From the NCBI GenBank assembly GCA_021847015.1, contig JAJZVW010000007.1, positions 24,942 through 88,941 on the forward strand: a stretch of DNA of 64,000 nt, written 5' to 3'. The notes under the pieces are model-generated. The model worked only from the letters and a program-made list of their open reading frames with translations. It had not been told where the DNA came from and made no database searches. Shown here piece by piece: positions 30,392-39,432 of the stretch. Every line of letters starts with the position of its first letter. Position 1 is the first letter of the stretch. This stretch comes from Pseudomonadota bacterium. Its GTDB lineage: Bacteria; Pseudomonadota; Alphaproteobacteria; Rhodospirillales; Magnetospirillaceae. Both the position numbers and the translations under genes were made by a program.

Positions 30392-31300
30392 CTACTCCGG
30401 TTCGGGGAACACCGCCCAATCCGGCTTGGCGGGAGACAGCCTGGCGGCGCCGCAGACGAAGGCGCCCCGCTCGCCGCCCGCCTTGCGCCACGCGTCGAGG
30501 CGGATCAGGGCGAGGCCGGTCTTGCCGGCGGAGGACCGCATTTCGCCCGCGTCCGCATCGCCCAGCATCACCGGGCTGCCCGGCTCGGGTGCGGGACCGT
30601 CGATCTCCACCGGCATCAGCCGCTTCCTCACCAGCCCGCGGTATTTGGTGCGGCTGGTCAGTTCCTGCCCCATGTAGCAGCCCTTGGTGAAATCGATGCC
30701 GCCCAGCTCGTCGAAGCCGTTCTCCAACAGGATGGCCTTTTCCAGCGGCAGATCGCGGCTGCCGTCGGGCAGACCGAGGGCCATGCGCACGCCGTCCCAG
30801 GCATCGGCGCTGTCCTCGGCGAGCCCGGCCGCCGCCAGCGCCGCGGCCCCTTCCGCCTCCGGCAGCATCAGGCGCAGCCCGGCGGCGGCCAGCCTGGGAT
30901 CGACATAGGCCATGCCCCCCGCGAACGGCACCGCCGCGCCGGCCTCGTCCGGCACCCCCAGGGCGGTGGACGCGCCTCCGCCCCAGGCCGCCCATACGGC
31001 CATGCCGCCGGCCGGGGTGATTCCGACCCGGGAACGCAGCTTGTAGAGACCGAGCTTCTTGCGGAACTCCTCGGCCCGTGCCGCTTCGACGTCGATGAGG
31101 AACGCCCCGCCGGTCTCGGTGATGAACAGGTCGTTGAGGAATTTGCCCTGCGGCGTCAGGAATGCCGCCCACATCGCCCGCCCCGGCCCGGCCTTGGCGA
31201 TGTCGTTGGAAATCAGGCCTTGCAGGAAACTCTGGCGATCCTCGCCATCGACCCTCAGGACGGCCCGATGGCCCAGGCGCGCAAACCGGCATTCCGCCAT
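30392..31300 (-). CDS. ygfZ: YgfZ/GcvT-domain Fe-S maturation protein
   Basis: A 302-residue folate-binding protein of the IBA57/YgfZ group that helps build or repair Fe-S enzymes. The diagnostic motif is DFTKGCYMGQELTSRTKYRG (KGCxxGQE). FLQGLISNDIAKAG and the LTPQGKFLNDLFI segment in the N-terminal GcvT domain agree. Length is normal. Start ATG 31300 sits at the conserved MAECRFARLGHRAVLRVDG. Convergent with the PAS-GGDEF gene, one base apart. Confidence 0.92.
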   Translation of the reverse strand: MAECRFARLGHRAVLRVDGEDRQSFLQGLISNDIAKAGPGRAMWAAFLTPQGKFLNDLFITETGGAFLIDVEAARAEEFRKKLGLYKLRSRVGITPAGGMAVWAAWGGGASTALGVPDEAGAAVPFAGGMAYVDPRLAAAGLRLMLPEAEGAAALAAAGLAEDSADAWDGVRMALGLPDGSRDLPLEKAILLENGFDELGGIDFTKGCYMGQELTSRTKYRGLVRKRLMPVEIDGPAPEPGSPVMLGDADAGEMRSSAGKTGLALIRLDAWRKAGGERGAFVCGAARLSPAKPDWAVFPEPE

Positions 31301-31392
31301 GGCGGCACTCCCCTTCGAAACACGGAACCGCCCAAAGGTGGGGCCTGCCGCGCCGCTTGGCAAGGGCACGAAGCGGACGTATAACCGGCCCG

Positions 31393-32418
31393 ATGCACAT
31401 CACCCTGGTCGACGATTCGATCCCGTTCGATGGCTACACCGCGTCGAGCCGCCCCCTCGGGGGCGCCGAAAAGGCCTTCGCGTCGCTGGCCGGAGCACTG
31501 GCGCGGCGCGGCCATGACGTCGCCGTGTTCAACCGCTGCCGATGGAGCATCGCCATCGAGGGCGTGCGCTGGGACAACCTCGACGGCCACAAGCCGCTGG
31601 CCACCGACCTCCTGGTGGCCTTTCGCAAGCCCCGGCTGCTCGAATTCCTGCGTCAGGCGCGGCGGCGCGTGCTGTGGCATACCGGGCCGGGCCGGCTTCT
31701 CGACGGGAAAGCCGCGCGTGCGCTGATCGACGACCACGATCCGTTGGTCCTGCTGGTCTCCGCGGCCCAGGCGGCCGGTTTCGGCGCCAAGGGCGTGGCG
31801 GTGGGAATGCTGCCGCCCGCCGTCCGCGGCGATTTCCTGGCCGACGCCCCGCCGCGGGCGACGACCCCGCCCCACGCCATCGTCACCACCCATCCCTCCC
31901 ACGGCCTCGACTGGCTGGTGGACCTGTGGATTTCCCGCATCCGCCCCGCCGTGCCCCAGGCCGAGCTTCACCTTTATTCCATGAGCCTCGCCACGGCGGC
32001 CGAAGGCGGCGAGGTGGCGCCCGGTCTGGCGCCCCTCGCCGAAAAGATCCTGGCCGCCGGCGCCCATGGGATCGTGGTGGTGCGGCCTCAGGGCGACCGT
32101 CTGATGGCGGACGCCTTCCGCCAGGCGCGCGTCCACCTCTACCCCGGCGACTCCGACGACGTCACCGCCTTCACCCTGATGGAAAGCCAGGCGGCCGGAG
32201 TGCCGGCAGTGGTGCGCCCGCTCGGCGCCGCGCCCGAGCGGATCGCCGACGGACGTTCCGGGATGGTGGCCCCCGACGACGACGCCTTCGCCAATCTGGC
32301 CATCCTGCTGCTGACCAACGACGAGGTCGAGCGGGCCCAAAGCGCCGAGGCCCGCGCCCTCTATCGCGACCGTTCCTGGGACGCCGCGGCCGCCTATTTC
32401 GAGGCGATGGTCCAATGA
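31393..32418 (+). CDS. GT4-like glycosyltransferase
   Basis: A 341-residue GT-B enzyme. The opening MHITLVDDSIPFDGYTASSRPLGGAEKAF shows the GGxE/GGAE acceptor loop of GT4-type enzymes; the C-terminal half has FTLMESQAAGVPAVVRPLG, the donor-site ESQAxGxPxV segment. A signal peptide is absent, so it acts in the cytoplasm. It is the first of a three-gene run with overlapping ends, all pointing to one glycan. The substrate cannot be told. Confidence 0.82.
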   Translation: MHITLVDDSIPFDGYTASSRPLGGAEKAFASLAGALARRGHDVAVFNRCRWSIAIEGVRWDNLDGHKPLATDLLVAFRKPRLLEFLRQARRRVLWHTGPGRLLDGKAARALIDDHDPLVLLVSAAQAAGFGAKGVAVGMLPPAVRGDFLADAPPRATTPPHAIVTTHPSHGLDWLVDLWISRIRPAVPQAELHLYSMSLATAAEGGEVAPGLAPLAEKILAAGAHGIVVVRPQGDRLMADAFRQARVHLYPGDSDDVTAFTLMESQAAGVPAVVRPLGAAPERIADGRSGMVAPDDDAFANLAILLLTNDEVERAQSAEARALYRDRSWDAAAAYFEAMVQ

Positions 32419-33455
32419 TCCGGCTGCTGCAAGCCATGGCCGGAGCCCCCCATGGCGGCGCCGAAGCCTTTTTCGAGCGCCTCGCCCTGGCGCTGGCCCG
32501 CGCCGGCCTGCCGCAACGGGTCCTGATCCGCGCCAATCCCAAGCGGGCCGGCATGCTGCGGGCGGGCGGAGTCGATGTGATGGAGCTGCCGTTCGGCGGC
32601 GCCCTGGACCTGCTGACCCGCTGGGGCTTCCGGCGTGCGGTGGCGGACTTCCACCCCGACGTGGTGCTGACCTGGATGAGCCGGGCCACCCGCTTCTGCC
32701 CGCCGCCGTCGCGCCGCCTCGGCCGGTTCGTCCGCGTCGGGCGGCTGGGCGGCTATTACGACCTCAAATACTATCGGCACTGCGACCATCTCATCGGCAA
32801 CACCCGCGACATCTGCGACTGGATCGTCGCGCAGGGCTGGGCCCCCGAACGGGTTCACCATGTCCCCAACTTCGTCGACGAAGAGGCGCAGGAGGCGCTG
32901 CCGCGCCAGACCTTCGGTACGCCCGCCGACGCGCCGCTGGTGCTGGCGCTCGGCCGCCTGCACCCCAACAAGGCGTTCGACGTGCTCATCACGGCCATCG
33001 CCGTCGTGCCCGGCCCCCATCTGTGGATCGCCGGCGAAGGCCCGCTCCAGACCGAGCTGGAAGGCCTGGCCGCCCGGCTGGGCGTTTCGGACCGCGTCCA
33101 CTTCCTGGGCTGGCGGGACGACGTCCCCGCCCTGTTCGCCTCGGCCGACATCTTCGTCTGCCCGTCGCGCCACGAACCGCTGGGCAATGTCGTCATCGAG
33201 GCCTGGGCCCAGGGCGTGCCGGTGATCGCCGCCGCCTCGCAGGGACCCAGCCAGTTGATCGAGGACAACGTGGACGGCGTATTGGTGCCGGTGGACGACG
33301 CCGCCGCCCTGGCCATCGCGCTGCGCCGCATGATGTTCGAGCGCGGACTGGCCGAGAACATCGCCGCCGCCGGCCGCAAGACCTACGAGGCCCGCTTCAC
33401 CGAGGCCGCGGTGGTGGCCCGCTACCTGGAATTCCTGCACAAGGTGGCCGGCTGA
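32415..33455 (+). CDS. GT4 glycosyltransferase
   Basis: A 346-residue GT4 enzyme: MAGAPHGGAEAFFERLALAL at the start, LALGRLHPNKAFDVLITAI in the middle, FVCPSRHEPLGNVVIEAWAQ (the E-x7-E donor site) and GVPVIAAASQGPSQLI at the end. The ATG overlaps the preceding stop in ATGA. It probably adds one sugar of a surface polysaccharide, on the inner face of the membrane. Confidence 0.92.
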   Translation: MIRLLQAMAGAPHGGAEAFFERLALALARAGLPQRVLIRANPKRAGMLRAGGVDVMELPFGGALDLLTRWGFRRAVADFHPDVVLTWMSRATRFCPPPSRRLGRFVRVGRLGGYYDLKYYRHCDHLIGNTRDICDWIVAQGWAPERVHHVPNFVDEEAQEALPRQTFGTPADAPLVLALGRLHPNKAFDVLITAIAVVPGPHLWIAGEGPLQTELEGLAARLGVSDRVHFLGWRDDVPALFASADIFVCPSRHEPLGNVVIEAWAQGVPVIAAASQGPSQLIEDNVDGVLVPVDDAAALAIALRRMMFERGLAENIAAAGRKTYEARFTEAAVVARYLEFLHKVAG

Positions 33456-35209
33456 TGTGCGGGATCGCCGGCATCGTCACCAGGGACGGAAGCGCGCCCG
33501 GCCCGGCCATCCTCGACCGTCTGGCCGGCGCCCTGGCCCATCGCGGGCCGGACGGCGGCGGGCGGCATGTCCGCGAGGGCGTCGGGCTGGTCCAGACCCG
33601 TCTTGCCATCATCGACCTGGACGGCGGGCGCCAGCCCATCCTCGACCGCGACGGCCGCGCCATCGTCGCCAACGGCGAGATCTACAATTACCGCGAGCTG
33701 AAGAGCGACCTTCCCGGAGAACGTTTCGCTACCGGATCGGATTGCGAACTGCCGCTCCACCTCTACCGCCGCTACGGCCTGGGCTTCGTTTCGCGCCTGC
33801 GCGGCATGTACGCCCTCGCCATCGACGACCCGCTGGAAAACCGGGTGGTGCTGGCCCGCGACCCGTTCGGCATCAAGCCGCTCTATGTCTGCGAGGGGCC
33901 GTTCGGCTTGGCCTTCGCCTCGGAGCCCCAGGCGCTGGTGGCGTCGGGACTGGCCGAAGCGAGGGTCAACCCCGCCGCCCTCGTCCAGCATCTTCAATTG
34001 CAGTTTGGGACCGGAGGCGAAACGATCTTCGCCGGCATCCGCCGCGTGGCCCCCGGCGAGACCCTGGTGGTCGAGCGCGGGCGCGTGATCGACAGCCGCC
34101 ACCTGTCGGCCCTGCCGGGCGGCGGGGTCGAGCCGGGCGACGCCGAGTCCCTGCTTTACCAGCTCGATTCGGTGCTGATGGAATCGGTGGACCTGCACCA
34201 GCGCTCCGATGTGCCCTATGGCATGTTCCTGTCGGGGGGCATCGATTCCTCGGTGGTGCTGGCGATGATGGCGCGCCTCAACCCGCGCCCGGTTCTGGCC
34301 TTCACCGCCGGCTTTCCCGGCACCGGCGTCCACGACGAGCGCGGCCACGCCCGCGCCCTGGCCCAAGCGGTGGGCGCGCGCCACGTCGAGGTGGAATTCG
34401 GCGAGCGGGATTTCTGGGAGCTGCTGCCGGCCGTGGCAGCCGCCATGGACGACCCGGCGGCCGATTACGCCTGTCTGCCCACCTTCAAGCTGGCGCGGAT
34501 GGCCCGCCGCGAGGTCAAGGTGATCCTGTCCGGCGAAGGCGGCGACGAGGTGTTCGGCGGTTATGGCCGCTACCGCACCGCCATGCGTCCCTGGCCGTTG
34601 GGCAAACCCATGCGCCGCCACGGCACCTTCCACGACCACGACATCGTCCGCATTCCCCTGGATGGCTGGCGCGACGGCCTGGCCGCCGCCGAACGGGCGG
34701 AAGACGTGGCCGGCCGTTCCCGGCTCCAGGTGGCGCAGGCGGTGGATTGCGCCGACTGGCTGCCCAACGATCTGCTGGTCAAGGCCGACCGCTGCCTGAT
34801 GGCCAACGGCGTCGAGGGGCGCGTGCCCTTTCTCGACCCCCTGGTCGCCGCCTTCGCCTTCCGCTTGCCCGATTCCGCCAAGGTCCACAAGGGCCTGGGC
34901 AAGTGGCTGCTGCGCCGCTGGCTGGAGCGGACGCTGCCCGCCGCCCGGCCGTTCGAGCGCAAGCGCGGCTTCACGGTCCCGGTGGCCGAATGGATCGCCG
35001 CCCGCCCCGAGATTGGCGAGTTGGTCGCCCGCCAGACGCTGATGGCCGAGATCGGCAAGCCGGGCGCGGTCGAGCACCTGTTCCGCCATTGCGACAAGCG
35101 CACCGGGTTCGCCTGCTGGACCCTGCTGTTCCTGGCCCTGTGGCACCAGCGGCATATTCTGGGACACAAAACCGAAGGCGACGCCTTCGACGCGCTGGCA
35201 ACCCGCTAA
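33455..35209 (+). CDS. asnB: Glutamine-hydrolysing asparagine synthetase
   Basis: A 584-residue two-domain amidotransferase. The N-terminal Ntn hydrolase begins MCGIAGIVTRDGSAPGPAIL, with Cys2 the nucleophile, then LAHRGPDGGG and ANGEIYNYRELK. The synthetase half has MFLSGGIDSSVVLAMMARL (PP-loop SGGxDS) and LSGEGGDEVFGGYGRYR. It makes Asn from Asp, but family members in glycan clusters amidate sugar or peptide acids instead. Its start overlaps the GT4 stop (TGATG), so a role in modifying that glycan is plausible. Everything needed for both half-reactions is present. Confidence 0.93.
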   Translation: MCGIAGIVTRDGSAPGPAILDRLAGALAHRGPDGGGRHVREGVGLVQTRLAIIDLDGGRQPILDRDGRAIVANGEIYNYRELKSDLPGERFATGSDCELPLHLYRRYGLGFVSRLRGMYALAIDDPLENRVVLARDPFGIKPLYVCEGPFGLAFASEPQALVASGLAEARVNPAALVQHLQLQFGTGGETIFAGIRRVAPGETLVVERGRVIDSRHLSALPGGGVEPGDAESLLYQLDSVLMESVDLHQRSDVPYGMFLSGGIDSSVVLAMMARLNPRPVLAFTAGFPGTGVHDERGHARALAQAVGARHVEVEFGERDFWELLPAVAAAMDDPAADYACLPTFKLARMARREVKVILSGEGGDEVFGGYGRYRTAMRPWPLGKPMRRHGTFHDHDIVRIPLDGWRDGLAAAERAEDVAGRSRLQVAQAVDCADWLPNDLLVKADRCLMANGVEGRVPFLDPLVAAFAFRLPDSAKVHKGLGKWLLRRWLERTLPAARPFERKRGFTVPVAEWIAARPEIGELVARQTLMAEIGKPGAVEHLFRHCDKRTGFACWTLLFLALWHQRHILGHKTEGDAFDALATR

Positions 35210-35230
35210 CCCAATCACAGGATGGCGACC

Positions 35231-36562
35231 ATGGCCCAGACCTTCGACCTCATCCTTCGCGGCGGCACCGCCGTCACCCCCGCCGGCACCCAGCGCACCG
35301 ACATCGGCTGCCGCGCCGGCCGCATCGCCGCCTTGGGCGACCTCGGCACGGCTTCGGCCGCCGAGGCGATCGACGCTCACGGCCTGACCATCCTCCCCGG
35401 CGTGATCGACACCCAGGTGCATTTCCGCGAACCGGGCCTGGAGCACAAGGAGGATCTGGCCACCGGCACCGCCGCCGCGGCCCTGGGCGGCGTCACCGCC
35501 GTGTTCGAGATGCCCAACACCAAACCCTCGACGACGACGGCCGAGGCCCTGGCCGACAAGGTGACGCGGGCCAAGGGGCGGGCGTGGGTGGACCACGCCT
35601 TCTTCCTTGGCGCCGCCGCCGACAACATCGAGCATTTGGCCGAGTGGGAGCGCCTGCCCGGCTGCGCAGGCGTCAAGGTGTTCATGGGCTCGTCCACCGG
35701 CTCGCTGCTGGTGGCCGACGATGCCACCCTCGCCCGCGTCCTGGGGCAGGGCTTCCGCCGCGTGGCGGTCCATTGCGAGGACGAGGAACGCCTCGCCCAG
35801 CGCAAATCCCTGATCGAGGGCGGCGCCCATCCCCGCCGACATCCCGAATGGCGGGATGTGGAAACGGCGCTGCGGGCGACCCAACGCCTGATCCGGCTGG
35901 CGGAGGCGGCGCGCCGGCGCGTCCATGTGCTGCACGTCACCACCGCCGAGGAAATCGCCTTCCTGGCCGAGCACAAGGACCTCGCCACGGTGGAGGTCAC
36001 GCCCCAGCACCTGACCCTGGCGGCGCCCGAGTGCTACGACGACCTTGGCACCTACGCCCAGATGAATCCGCCCATCCGCGATGCCCGCCACCGCCAAGCC
36101 CTATGGCAAGGGGTCGCCGACGGGGTGGTGGACGTGATCGGCTCGGACCACGCGCCCCACACCCGCGAGGAGAAGGGCAAGCCCTATCCCCAGAGCCCTT
36201 CGGGCATGACGGGAGTGCAGACGTTGGTGCCGCTGATGCTGGACCACGTCAGTTCCGGCCTTCTGTCCCTCGAGCGCTTCGCCGATCTGACTTCGGCCGG
36301 GCCGGCCCGCATCTACGGCATCGCCGGCAAGGGCCGCATCGCGGTCGGCTACGACGCCGACTTCACCGTGGTGGACATGCGGGCAGAGCGGGTCATCACC
36401 CATTCGTGGATCGCCAGCCGTTGCGGCTGGACCCCCTTCGACGGACGGCGGGTGGTGGGCTGGCCGGTCGCCACCCTCGTCCGCGGCCGCACGGTCATGC
36501 GCGACGGCCAATTGCTGGGCGCGGCGGCGGGAAAGCCGGTGCGCTTCCAGGAAAACCGATAA
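35231..36562 (+). CDS. pyrC: Dihydroorotase (class I PyrC)
   Basis: A 443-residue zinc amidohydrolase. The TIM-barrel metal motif VIDTQVHFREPGLEHKEDL, then EMPNTKPSTT, the late VDVIGSDHAPHTREEK (catalytic Asp) and HVLHVTTAEE are typical of class I dihydroorotase; the GxxGL/GMTGVQTLVPL loop agrees. The pathway is pyrimidine synthesis. An allantoinase is the main alternative but fits less well. It follows asnB by 21 bp and could share its transcript. ATG 35231 is spaced better from AGGAT than the ATG at 35222. Confidence 0.9.
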   Translation: MAQTFDLILRGGTAVTPAGTQRTDIGCRAGRIAALGDLGTASAAEAIDAHGLTILPGVIDTQVHFREPGLEHKEDLATGTAAAALGGVTAVFEMPNTKPSTTTAEALADKVTRAKGRAWVDHAFFLGAAADNIEHLAEWERLPGCAGVKVFMGSSTGSLLVADDATLARVLGQGFRRVAVHCEDEERLAQRKSLIEGGAHPRRHPEWRDVETALRATQRLIRLAEAARRRVHVLHVTTAEEIAFLAEHKDLATVEVTPQHLTLAAPECYDDLGTYAQMNPPIRDARHRQALWQGVADGVVDVIGSDHAPHTREEKGKPYPQSPSGMTGVQTLVPLMLDHVSSGLLSLERFADLTSAGPARIYGIAGKGRIAVGYDADFTVVDMRAERVITHSWIASRCGWTPFDGRRVVGWPVATLVRGRTVMRDGQLLGAAAGKPVRFQENR

Positions 36563-36648
36563 GTCGGATGGAATCATTCCAGCCCATGGACTTTCACTCC
36601 CGGTAGAACTATATTTCGAGGAAGCGTTCTCCCCAACGGGCCGAAGCC

Positions 36649-37194
36649 ATGTTCACCGACAACACACTGACGCCCAAGGAAGCCGTGCGGCTGTGCGCGC
36701 TGGGGACCATCGCGCGCCAGGCGATGCGCTATGGGGAACTCGCCGGGTCGGTGCGCCATTTCATTTCGCGCATGGGCGGGCCGCAGCTCGAACTGATGGG
36801 AACGTCGGTCGAGTTGCTGCGCTACGAGGGCTTGGTGGAAGCGGTCGGCGGCTCCGGGATGGAAGACGACGCCCTGCTGTCGATAACCGCGGCGGGCAAG
36901 CGGGAACTCAAGACCCTTCTCACGGCGCCCATTCGTCCGGGCAGCGATCTGTCCAAGCTGATCATCGCCCTGAAGATGCGGTTCCTGCATCTGCTGGAGC
37001 CGGCCGAGCGCAAGGCCCTGGCCGAACTTCTGGCCGATGGGGTCGAGAGCGAACTGGTACGGCTGATCGACCTGCGCGGCGTCTGTGCCGGCGAAGAGGG
37101 CGAAGCCAGCGATCTGGTGGCTTGGCTGGATCACGACATCGCCGCGCTGGAAAGCCGGCTGGCTTGGCTGGACGCGTTCGGCGCCCGCCAGTGA
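36649..37194 (+). CDS. Winged-helix regulator, PadR-like
   Basis: A 181-residue cytoplasmic protein. The N-terminal half (about residues 8-95) looks like a winged helix: LGTIARQAMRYGELAGSVRHF, LLRYEGLVEAVGGSGMEDDALLSITAAGKREL. The C-terminal half is helical and acidic, like the dimerising tail of PadR or MarR-type proteins. Ligand and targets are unknown, and only the fold is inferred. It lies 10 bp upstream of radC and may share its transcript. Confidence 0.65.
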   Translation: MFTDNTLTPKEAVRLCALGTIARQAMRYGELAGSVRHFISRMGGPQLELMGTSVELLRYEGLVEAVGGSGMEDDALLSITAAGKRELKTLLTAPIRPGSDLSKLIIALKMRFLHLLEPAERKALAELLADGVESELVRLIDLRGVCAGEEGEASDLVAWLDHDIAALESRLAWLDAFGARQ

Positions 37195-37204
37195 CGCGCT
37201 TGCC

Positions 37205-37819
37205 GTGAGCGCCGACGACGCCCCACCGGGACTGGCGGAATCCACCTCCGGCGAACCGCATCATCTCGGCCACAGGGGACGGTTACGCGAACGGTTCCTC
37301 GAAGCTCCGGAAGCGCTTCCCGACTACGAAATCCTCGAACTTCTGTTGGCCACGGCGATTCCCCGCAAGGACGTCAAACCGATCGCCAAGACGCTGATCG
37401 CCCGCTTCGGCAGCTTCGCCGACGTCATTTCCGCCGACCTCCCGGCGCTGATGGCCGCCGGAGGGTTGGGGCCGGCCTCGATCGCCGTGCTGAAGGTGGT
37501 GCGCGAGGCCGCGATCCGCCTTGCCCGCGCCCCGGTGATGGGGCGGCCGGTCATCTCGGCCTGGGATCAGTTGCTGGACTATTGCTGCGCCGCCATGACC
37601 ACCCTGCCGGTCGAGCAATTCCGCCTGCTGTTCCTGGATCGCAAGAATGTGCTGATCGCCGACGAGGTGCAACAGGAGGGCACCATCGACCACACCCCGC
37701 TCTACCCCCGCGAAGTGGTCAAGCGGACGTTGGAACTGAATGCCTCGGCGGTGATCATGGTCCACAACCATCCCACTCGACCCGTTTCGATCACGCTCGA
37801 TCACGCTTCTTCTCATTGA
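37205..37819 (+). pseudogene. radC: radC truncated by the mobile element
   Basis: RadC/MPN-JAB protein of unknown function. The N-terminal helix-hairpin-helix part is intact (HHLGHRGRLRERFLEAPEALPDYEILELLL), and the core DYCCAAMTTLPVEQFRLLFLDRKN and ASAVIMVHNHP are present. Similarity stops right after the HNHP metal motif at about 37775; the usual SGDPTPS and the last catalytic Asp are missing, replaced by TRPVSITLDHASSH and a stop. Together with the integrase beginning 150 bp downstream this marks the left end of an integrated element. The GTG at 37205 is the likely start. Confidence 0.8.
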
Positions 37820-37868
37820 ATCACTTGGATTTTCTGGCTTGTCGTAGCGTCGGACGTTGTGGCATATT

Positions 37869-37942
37869 GGGGTCGGTTTTGAGGGGGATCAGTCGCCCCT
37901 TTGACCCCAGTCGCCGACCCCTACTACCCGTCTGGCGACCCC
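37869..37942. promoter_or_regulatory. Putative integrase arm-type sites
   Basis: GACCCC occurs in direct orientation at 37903, 37916 and 37937, with the inverse GGGGTC at 37869; two have CGACCCC, and GGGGTCGG/CCGACCCC form an inverted pair. They lie between the att junction and the integrase start, as arm sites or an integrase operator would. Confidence 0.35.
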
Positions 37943-37967
37943 ACTTGAGAGCCGATGGGAGAGCCAA

Positions 37968-39266
37968 GTGCCAAGCCTTACCGATGGAGAGATACGCCGC
38001 GCTCTGAAACAGGTGGAGCAGACCGGCAAACAGCTAAGCCTGGTCGATGGCGAGGGGCACGGCACCGGCCGTCTGGTCCTGGTCATGAAGCCGATGCCCA
38101 CTCGCGTCACGGCGGACTGGATGGCGCAGCAGTGGCGCGATCAGAAGCGCCTCAAGAAGAAGCTCGGCTCGTATCCGTCGATGTCGCTCAGCAAGGCACG
38201 CGAAGTTTTCACCCGCGATTTCGCGGACATGATCCAGAAGGGTCGCAGTATCAAGATCGCCGGCGACACACGCCCCGGCACCGTGGCCGACCTTTTCGAA
38301 GCCTACGTCGCTCACCTGAAAGCCTCGGGAAAGTCGTCCTGGAAGGAAGCGGAGAAAGGCTTCAACAAGATCGCCGATACGCTCGGCCGCAATCGGCCCG
38401 CTCGGGACGTCGAGCCCGACGAAATCACGGACCTAATTCGGCCAATTTACGACCGTGGCAAGCGTTCGATGGCGGATCACGTCCGCAGCTACATCCGATC
38501 CGCGTACAGCTGGGGCCTGAAATCGGAGCACGATTACCGCAGCGCATCGCAGCGCCGCTTCCGCCTTGTCTACAATCCCGCAGCCGGCATCCCCACGGAG
38601 CCCAAGAAGGTCGGAACCCGCTGGCTTGATGAAGAGGAATTCCTACGCCTCTACCGTTGGCTCGAATGCCCTGACACGCCAGTTCACCCGCCCTACACAC
38701 GCGCCGTCCGCATTCTCATGCTCACGGGGCAGCGCGTCGAGGAAATCGCCCGCCTGCACGTCGATCAGTGGGACGCAAAGGAGCGGATTATTGACTGGTC
38801 GAAGACCAAGAACGGCAAGCCGCACGCAATTCCGGTCCCCGAGGTGGCGGCGGAGCTGATCGAGTCGATCAAGCCAAACGCGCACGGCTGGTTTTTTCCC
38901 TCCGCGACCAACCCGACGAAGCCCGTCAGCCATGGCACGCTGTACTCGTTCATGTGGCGTCAGCGCGAGCGCGAGGTGATCCCGGTCGTGACTAATCGCG
39001 ATCTGCGTAGAACGTGGAAGACGCTGGCTGGACAGGCCGGCCTATCGAAGGAAATTCGCGATCGGCTGCAGAACCACACGCTCCAGGACGTCAGCTCAAA
39101 GAGCTACGATCGCTGGAACTACATGCCTGAGAAGCGAGCCGCCATGAAGAAGTGGAACGCCTTTGTTCGAGCCATGCTGACTAAAAAGCGCCCCAAGGCG
39201 GCGGAAGAGAAACGCACGCCGATCAATCAAGGCGCCCCTGAGGAGCCGGCTCAGCACGCGGCGTAA
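37968..39266 (+). CDS. int: Tyrosine recombinase / integrase
   Basis: A 432-residue integrase. An arm-binding N-terminal region (about residues 1-100) precedes a SAM-like core domain (FEAYVAHLKASGKSSWKEAE) and the catalytic domain from about 215. Box I is LTGQRVEEIARL (Arg). The SKTKNGKPHAIPV strand gives Lys. Box II is TNRDLRRTWKTLAG, with Arg in the usual His place, a variant known in this integrase group. LQNHTLQDVSSKSYDRW supplies the late His and the nucleophilic Tyr. It should integrate the island at radC. Confidence 0.92.
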   Translation: MPSLTDGEIRRALKQVEQTGKQLSLVDGEGHGTGRLVLVMKPMPTRVTADWMAQQWRDQKRLKKKLGSYPSMSLSKAREVFTRDFADMIQKGRSIKIAGDTRPGTVADLFEAYVAHLKASGKSSWKEAEKGFNKIADTLGRNRPARDVEPDEITDLIRPIYDRGKRSMADHVRSYIRSAYSWGLKSEHDYRSASQRRFRLVYNPAAGIPTEPKKVGTRWLDEEEFLRLYRWLECPDTPVHPPYTRAVRILMLTGQRVEEIARLHVDQWDAKERIIDWSKTKNGKPHAIPVPEVAAELIESIKPNAHGWFFPSATNPTKPVSHGTLYSFMWRQREREVIPVVTNRDLRRTWKTLAGQAGLSKEIRDRLQNHTLQDVSSKSYDRWNYMPEKRAAMKKWNAFVRAMLTKKRPKAAEEKRTPINQGAPEEPAQHAA

Positions 39267-39432
39267 TAGCTCACCGACGTAGACCGACCACTCCTCAGGG
39301 CGGCGAGGCGATCTTAAGTTCGTGCAACAACCCGTTGCATGATCTCTGGAGTGGAGAATCGCAGCCGGGCTGCTTGTGGCTCAACCTGTCACTCGACGTA
39401 ACCAGGGCGGGTCGCCTCGGTGTCTACTGCCC

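Noticed and set aside
33422-36097. Long minus-strand open frame opposite asnB and pyrC
   Set aside because: It crosses two well-supported plus-strand genes and is Gly/Arg/His-rich without domains.
37968-39266. Inactive integrase because box II has Arg for His
   Set aside because: The RDLRR variant is common in this integrase group, and Arg, Lys, late His and Tyr are all present.
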